Shown here in pieces: positions 59,376-64,000 of a stretch of 64,000 nt of DNA. Numbering within the stretch: the first letter of the stretch is position 1; every line of letters begins with the position of its first letter. Source of the stretch: JADMIH01 sp035274425. Lineage in GTDB: Bacteria > Chloroflexota > Chloroflexia > QHBQ01 > JADMIH01. The translations under genes and the position numbers were made by a program. Location of the stretch: the NCBI GenBank assembly GCA_035274425.1, contig DATEOC010000051.1:1-64000 (forward strand), written 5' to 3'. Under the pieces are notes generated by a model. The model was not told where the DNA came from. It saw nothing but the letters and a program-made list of their open reading frames with translations, and searched no databases.

Positions 59376-60539
59376 ATGGATACTATTGAGACGCTATTTC
59401 TCTGCGAACATTGCCAGCCGCCTGAGAAGGTGGCTCACTACCTTGCTGACTTCTTGAAGAGTGCGACCCGGAGCATAGACTTCTGCGCTTATTCATTCCA
59501 CCTCAAGCGCGACTTGCGGGAGATAGTGGCGTCGACATTGCGCGAGCGGGCTTCAGCAGGCGTGAAGATACGTATCGCTTACGATGCGGGCACCCAGCAG
59601 GATGAGATACAGGTGGACCCCCACTATAAAGCCGACGTGCCTGTGGCGGAGGGCGGCGATGCACTCACGACCCCAGATTTCGTAAGGTCGCTTGGCTTCC
59701 CGTGTAGGGCAATAGAGGGGGACCGCACCCTGATGCACCACAAGTACATCGTGCTGGACGCGGATACGCCGGACGCTCGCGTGTGGACCGGCTCGGCCAA
59801 CTTCACGGATGAGAGCTGGACCCTCCAGGAGAACAACATCCTTACCATCCGCTCCCAGAAGCTGGCAGGGTATTACGCTTACGACTTCGAGCAGCTATGG
59901 GTCGACTCCCACATCGAAGGCACCGGAATGAACGACAGCGGGGAAGCGACCCTTGAGTATGGAGGAGAGCTGGCCCACACGCTCATCAACTTCTCGCCGG
60001 GTGAGGGCGAGTGGATGGACGAGCTTATAGCCAACCAGATAGACCGCACCAATGAGCGCCTGACCGTAGCCGCCGTGGTAGTTACGTCAACCCGCATCCT
60101 CAACGCGCTCCTTCGCCTCAAGGAGCGGGGCGTGCCAATCGAGGGCATCTATGATTACACGCAGATGGAGGGGGTCAAGTACCAATGGCGGCAAGTCCCC
60201 CCTAACCACTGGAAGCCCGGCGCGTGGGAAGAGTTGGTGCAATATGGCAACCTGGCAGGCAAGAAGAGCATCCCCTACACCCCCACGAGCATCCACGACT
60301 ATATGCACAACAAAGTCATGGTGCTCGATGACGTAGTGATAACCGGCTCCTATAATTTCTCCCGTCACGCCCAGCGCAACGCCGAAAACCTCCTCTTGAT
60401 ACGATCAGAAGCTCTAGCCGCGACGTACCGGGATTATATACATGGGCTGATGGAGAGGTACGGGGGCGGACGAAAGACGACAGACGACGGACGACGGACG
60501 ACGGACGACGGACGACGGACGATAGACGATAGACGATAG
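59376..60539 (+). CDS. Phospholipase D-family (HKD) protein
   Basis: This 387-residue protein has two HKD domains. The first is MHHKYIVLDADTPDARVWTG with SANFTDES (about 119-145). The second is MHNKVMVLDDVVITGSYNF (about 309-327) with SRHAQRNAEN, completing the two-His active site. The family includes phospholipases, nucleases and cardiolipin synthases; without membrane helices or a signal peptide it is more likely a cytoplasmic nuclease or phosphodiesterase. The last 22 residues (GRKTTDDGRRTTDDGRR...) come from heptamer repeats, and the stop TAG arises within an ATAGACG unit. AGGAG precedes the ATG. Confidence 0.9.
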   Translation: MDTIETLFLCEHCQPPEKVAHYLADFLKSATRSIDFCAYSFHLKRDLREIVASTLRERASAGVKIRIAYDAGTQQDEIQVDPHYKADVPVAEGGDALTTPDFVRSLGFPCRAIEGDRTLMHHKYIVLDADTPDARVWTGSANFTDESWTLQENNILTIRSQKLAGYYAYDFEQLWVDSHIEGTGMNDSGEATLEYGGELAHTLINFSPGEGEWMDELIANQIDRTNERLTVAAVVVTSTRILNALLRLKERGVPIEGIYDYTQMEGVKYQWRQVPPNHWKPGAWEELVQYGNLAGKKSIPYTPTSIHDYMHNKVMVLDDVVITGSYNFSRHAQRNAENLLLIRSEALAATYRDYIHGLMERYGGGRKTTDDGRRTTDDGRRTIDDRR

Positions 60540-60712
60540 ACGATAGACGATAGACGATAGACGATAGACGATAGATTTTACCGCAGAGACGCAGAGAGCA
60601 CAAAGGTAACGCAGAGATTATTATGGTTTACTGTACACCTTTAATAATCTCTGTGCGTCCTCTGCGTCTTTGCGTCTCTGTGTTTAATTCTTCGTCTGTC
60701 GTCCGTCGTCCA
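60466..60712. repeat. Large palindromic composite repeat
   Basis: Direct GGACGAC then ATAGACG heptamers (60466-60574), then CCGCAGAGACGCAGAG (about 60581) through CGCAGAGATTATTA are matched by TAATAATCTCTG to GCGTCTTTGCGTCTCTGTG (about 60644-60682) and closed by inverted heptamers (60690-60712). It is the largest fold-back structure of the window. The rest of the spacer to 60982 shows nothing else clear. Confidence 0.85.
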
Positions 60713-60982
60713 GCATAAGGGGTATCACTAGCGAGTTATGTTAACCCGAAGGTCCCATTGACACCTCCTCGCGCTCGCCTTATGCTGTGAGTAGCTGTGT
60801 GTAGGAATTACCCTGCGCACGCTTATTGCATTACACGACTCATCATCGGCATAGAGCATAGGCAGTTATCTCCCCGGCGCATCACCTTTACCTTCAGCGT
60901 GCCCCTGGCATGAAGAAGCCGCGACGGTGCCGCACGGTGGTAAACTGCCTGCAAATGGCCTGGAGGAAAGAAACAACTCTGC

Positions 60983-63628
60983 ATGATTACGCAGGTGTTC
61001 GACCTCTCGAATTACACATTTAGCATATACGCACTGCCAACATTCCTCACAACGGCGGCTATTTTGTTGTTGGGGCTGGCGGTGCTCATCCGCGAGCGCA
61101 TCTCCTCGGTAAGCTTCTCCTTCTTTTTGCTGACCTTATTCGTCAGCATCTGGCTCTTCGGCTTCTCGTGTGCTTATCTTACGACCAGCGAGGCTGTGGC
61201 CGTCTGGTGGTCTAAGGCTGCATATTTGGGAGTGCCTTTCATCGCGCCTGCTACTTACCAGTTTACCGTCTCGATGCTGCGTCTCAGCAACAGGAAGCTG
61301 GTATGGTTTGGTTGGATAGGTGCCGCCTTCTTTTCGGCTGTTAGCGTGTGGACCGATACCCTCGTAGGTGGCGTTCACAACTTTTCTTGGGGCTACTATA
61401 CCCGATATAGCTGGATGGGCGCGCCGTTCCTCCTCTTCTTCGCGGGCATGTTGGTCGCAAGCATGGTCAATTACTGGACGGCATACCGTAAGGCTATCCC
61501 CGGCACCAAGCACAGGCTCAGGGTCAGGTCATTGATGCTCGCCTTCGCCATCGGCTATATCGGCTCGATTGACTACGTGGCGGCTTATGGTATCTCTCTC
61601 TACCCATTCGGGTACCTGGCGATCCTCGGCTTCCTGGGTGTGGCTGCTCGCGCCATCTGGGTGTACCACCTGGTTGACATCACGCCTGCTTTCGCCGCGC
61701 CGAGGATAATCGAGACGATGTCCGAGGCGCTGCTTGTGCTGGACCAGGAAGGGATAGTGCGAGTGGCTAACCACGCCGCCGGCGAGCTATATGGCTACAG
61801 CAGGGAAGAGCTGATAGGCAAGCCTTTAGCGATGGCTATCGAGGACGAGCTTTTCACCGGCCATCTTGCCGAATTCGTACGCGACGGCATTGTGCAGAAT
61901 CGGGAGATGGTTTACCGACTTCGGACGACGGACGATGGACGACGGACGACAGTTGGCGGTCAAGAGACGATGCGCTTTCTGAGCCTCTCTATTTCGACTA
62001 TGGAGGACCAGAATGGGCGGCAGGTGGCTGTGGTGTGTACGGCGCGTGACATTACCGAAGGGAAGCGTGCGGAGGCGGCTATATTCGAGAGCGAAACGCG
62101 CTACCGGGCAGTCGTGGAGCAAGCCTCGGAGGGGATATATCTCGCTGATATAGATACCAGGCGCTTCGTGGAGGCCAACGACGCATTTCTCAACATTGTC
62201 GGGTACAGCGCCGAGGAATTGTACAATATGACGCTGTACGACATAATCGCGCATGATCGAGCCAGCATTGACCGTAACGTCGGACGGCTGCTCACGGAAA
62301 GCCGCTACATCATCGGTGAGCGGCAGTTCCGGCGCAAGGATGGCTCGCTGGTGGACGTTGAGGTGAGCATAAACCTCATCTCCCACGGCGGGAGAGAGGT
62401 GCTATGCGCCGTAGCGCATGACGTGACGGAGCGCAAGCGTGCTCGCGAGCACATACAAAAGCAGCTTGATCGTGTGGCCGCCCTGCGTAATATAGACATG
62501 GCGATCACGGCCAGCCACGACCTGCGCGTGACGCTCAACGTTATCCTTGAGCAAGTGACCTCGCAACTGCACGCGGACGCAGCCGACGTGTTACTGCTCA
62601 ATCCGCACACGCAGGTATTGGAGTACGCGGCGGGGCGCGGCTTCCGCTACGAGTCGATCACCTCCTCCCGAGTAAGGCTCGGTGAAGGGTATGCAGGTCG
62701 AGCCGCGCTGGAGCGGCGGACCATACACATATCAGACCTGCCCGATATGGAGGCCAGCAATATACTGTTGGTGGGCGAGGAGATGGTAACATACTTTGCT
62801 CTGCCCCTGGTTGCAAAGGGGCAGGTGAAGGGAGTGCTGGAAATCTTCCACCGCGCTCCACTTGAGCCAAATGCAGAATGGGTAGACTTCGCCGAGACCC
62901 TGGCAGGCCAGGCTGCTATCGCGATAGACAACGCCAACCTCTTTGACGACCTGCAACGCTCGATGTTGGAGCTGGTGCTTGCGTATGACACCACTCTCGA
63001 GGGTTGGTCGCAGGCGCTGGACTTGCGCGATAAGGAGACCGAGGGGCATACCCAGAGGGTAACCTCTATGGCGGAGTACCTGGCGAGGGAGATGGGCCTG
63101 AGCGAAGCGGAGATCGTGCACGTGCGCCGTGGCGCGTTGCTGCACGATATTGGCAAGATGGGCATCCCGGACGCGATATTGTTGAAGCGCGGCCCGCTGA
63201 CGGAAGAGGAATGGGAGATAATGAAGCTGCACCCGGTGTATGCTTATGAGTTATTATCGCCGATCAAGTTCCTGCGACCCGCGCTCGATATACCTTACTG
63301 CCACCATGAGAAGTGGGACGGGACTGGATACCCGCGTGGGCTGAAGGGGACGCAGATACCGATAGCGGCGCGCATTTTCGCTGTGGTAGACGTGTGGGAC
63401 GCGCTCAGGTCGAACAGGCCCTACCGCAAGGCGTGGCCTATTAACAAGGTGCGCGAGCATATACGGTCACTCGCAGGCACGCATTTCGATCCAAAGGTGG
63501 TGGAAGTGTTCCTGAGGACGGATGAGCCGGTGCTCTTCGGACGCCCCACTACTTTAGACCTGACTCTGAACCTTACTACCGATCTCGCCAAGACGGTGGA
63601 GCTTCTCGGCAAAGAAGCGCATTCGTGA
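60983..63628 (+). CDS. 7TM-PAS-PAS-GAF-HD-GYP signalling protein
   Basis: This cyclic-di-GMP phosphodiesterase-type sensor has 881 residues. An N-terminal seven-helix membrane region (about 15-230; LTTAAILLLGLAVLI and others) is of the kinase-linked 7TM type. PAS 1 (about 233-350) and PAS 2 (about 365-480; GYSAEELYNMTLYDII) follow, then GAF (about 490-655; GEGYAGRAALERRTIHISD) and HD-GYP (about 667-845). The HD-GYP part has HDIGKMGIPDAILLK (His-Asp about 720) and HHEKWDGTGYPRGLKG (about 775-790). PAS 1 contains a heptamer insertion (RLRTTDDGRRTTVGGQ at about 311-326). GGAGG lies about 20 nt before the ATG. The sensed signal is unknown. Confidence 0.94.
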   Translation: MITQVFDLSNYTFSIYALPTFLTTAAILLLGLAVLIRERISSVSFSFFLLTLFVSIWLFGFSCAYLTTSEAVAVWWSKAAYLGVPFIAPATYQFTVSMLRLSNRKLVWFGWIGAAFFSAVSVWTDTLVGGVHNFSWGYYTRYSWMGAPFLLFFAGMLVASMVNYWTAYRKAIPGTKHRLRVRSLMLAFAIGYIGSIDYVAAYGISLYPFGYLAILGFLGVAARAIWVYHLVDITPAFAAPRIIETMSEALLVLDQEGIVRVANHAAGELYGYSREELIGKPLAMAIEDELFTGHLAEFVRDGIVQNREMVYRLRTTDDGRRTTVGGQETMRFLSLSISTMEDQNGRQVAVVCTARDITEGKRAEAAIFESETRYRAVVEQASEGIYLADIDTRRFVEANDAFLNIVGYSAEELYNMTLYDIIAHDRASIDRNVGRLLTESRYIIGERQFRRKDGSLVDVEVSINLISHGGREVLCAVAHDVTERKRAREHIQKQLDRVAALRNIDMAITASHDLRVTLNVILEQVTSQLHADAADVLLLNPHTQVLEYAAGRGFRYESITSSRVRLGEGYAGRAALERRTIHISDLPDMEASNILLVGEEMVTYFALPLVAKGQVKGVLEIFHRAPLEPNAEWVDFAETLAGQAAIAIDNANLFDDLQRSMLELVLAYDTTLEGWSQALDLRDKETEGHTQRVTSMAEYLAREMGLSEAEIVHVRRGALLHDIGKMGIPDAILLKRGPLTEEEWEIMKLHPVYAYELLSPIKFLRPALDIPYCHHEKWDGTGYPRGLKGTQIPIAARIFAVVDVWDALRSNRPYRKAWPINKVREHIRSLAGTHFDPKVVEVFLRTDEPVLFGRPTTLDLTLNLTTDLAKTVELLGKEAHS
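61922..61951. repeat. Heptamer repeat inside PAS domain 1
   Basis: GGACGAC and GGACGAT units in frame within the HD-GYP gene. Confidence 0.9.
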
Positions 63629-63810
63629 TGCGTGATGCGTGATGCGTGAAACGTGAGATTAAACGCAAAGACGCAAAGGGGACAAAGAACGCAAAGGTTC
63701 TTAGGGTTCACCGCAGAGACGCAGAGACGCTGAGGTTTTATGGAGAATAAAGGTTAGGACTCACGTTTCATTCTATCGTCTATCGTCTATCGTCTATCGT
63801 CCTAACATCA
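63624..63810. repeat. Composite short-repeat spacer
   Basis: GTGATGCG octamers overlap the stop codon of the HD-GYP gene. ACGCAAAG and CGCAGAGACGC units follow, and then TCTATCG heptamers in inverted orientation (63770-63803). There is no gene. A hairpin AGCCTGCC/GGCAGGCT lies at 63819-63858. Confidence 0.85.
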
Positions 63811-63876
63811 TACTCTATAGCCTGCCCGATGCTCATGGCCCCGGCAAGGTGGCAGGCTCATCGGGTGTACCCACCT

Positions 63877-64000
63877 CTATTTGGGTACGGGAGTGACTGG
63901 CGGCACCGGCTGCCCATACTTCGTGTTGTACCTGAACCTGCCGAGATGGCTCAGCAGCACCTCATACTCAGTGCCCCTGTTCTCAGGGTGGTACTCAAAA
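63877..64000 (-). CDS. 3' end of a secreted FEYHPE-repeat protein (partial)
   Basis: The minus-strand frame entering from the right edge reads FEYHPENRGTEYEVLLSHLG and then a Pro-rich tail ending VPPVTPVPK-stop. This is the end of the same module found twice in the protein at 4928-7258 (YFERAVFEYHPENQPPYDVL). Only the last 40 residues are in the window, so the full protein cannot be described. Confidence 0.75.
   Translation of the reverse strand, partial: FEYHPENRGTEYEVLLSHLGRFRYNTKYGQPVPPVTPVPK

Overview
The window looks like a chromosomal segment of a Chloroflexota bacterium, probably a soil or mat relative of the Chloroflexia/Thermomicrobia-type lineages. The evidence is family-level only: S-layer-homology proteins with Pro/Thr-rich linkers, XRE-STAND-TPR regulators, secreted proteins with repeats of the FFPETGH...FEYHPENxPPYxVL type, two-domain multicopper oxidase, and many short tandem repeats (heptamers of the GGACGAC / AGACGAA / ATAGACG family). 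GC content is moderately high and genes lie on both strands. No rRNA, tRNA or CRISPR array was found.

Layout. 0-4.6 kb: TrkA potassium regulator, transmembrane Ser/Thr kinase, repeat-rich spacer, short-chain dehydrogenase. 4.9-12.9 kb: secreted Asp-box/FEYHPE-repeat protein; an OsmC-like protein whose second redox Cys codon is UGA (possible selenoprotein); and a minus-strand catabolic cluster mmsA - NUDIX - DmpA peptidase - class III aminotransferase. 13-17.4 kb: a compact TrpR-like regulator / unknown / alpha-beta hydrolase operon with a dyad operator, a degraded SLH fragment, a membrane cupredoxin, and an ECF sigma/anti-sigma pair. 18-20.2 kb: a PanD-like aspartate decarboxylase with a C-terminal extension, an unrecognised protein with a related upstream element, and a YbaK deacylase.

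20.2-41.7 kb is the most unusual part. It holds a minus-strand block with a 4011-residue protein carrying about 20 LysM-like modules but no signal peptide, two tandem ComEC-like metallo-beta-lactamase-fold proteins, an 1105-residue beta-rich protein, two small proteins, a duplicated 96-bp upstream element, and an XRE-STAND-TPR regulator at the upstream end. I know of no described system with this composition.

42-64 kb: an S-layer-anchored propeller/kelch/SLH protein, two LysM membrane proteins, a probable short transcript encoding a 15-residue peptide, PriA (with interspersed repeats inserted in frame), peptide deformylase, a DUF2281/MazF toxin-antitoxin pair, an MFS exporter, a multicopper oxidase-ZIP transporter operon under a strong promoter with a metal-repressor-like dyad, a Ca2+/H+ antiporter, a CtpA-type protease, a phospholipase-D-family protein, a 7TM-PAS-GAF-HD-GYP sensor, and the 3' end of another FEYHPE-repeat protein running off the window.

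Short repeats are a genome-wide theme. The GGACGAC heptamer has no stop in any of its six frames, and copies sit inside priA, the ZIP gene and the HD-GYP gene, or form the C-terminal tails of others. All functional statements come from motif reading by eye; no database search was run.
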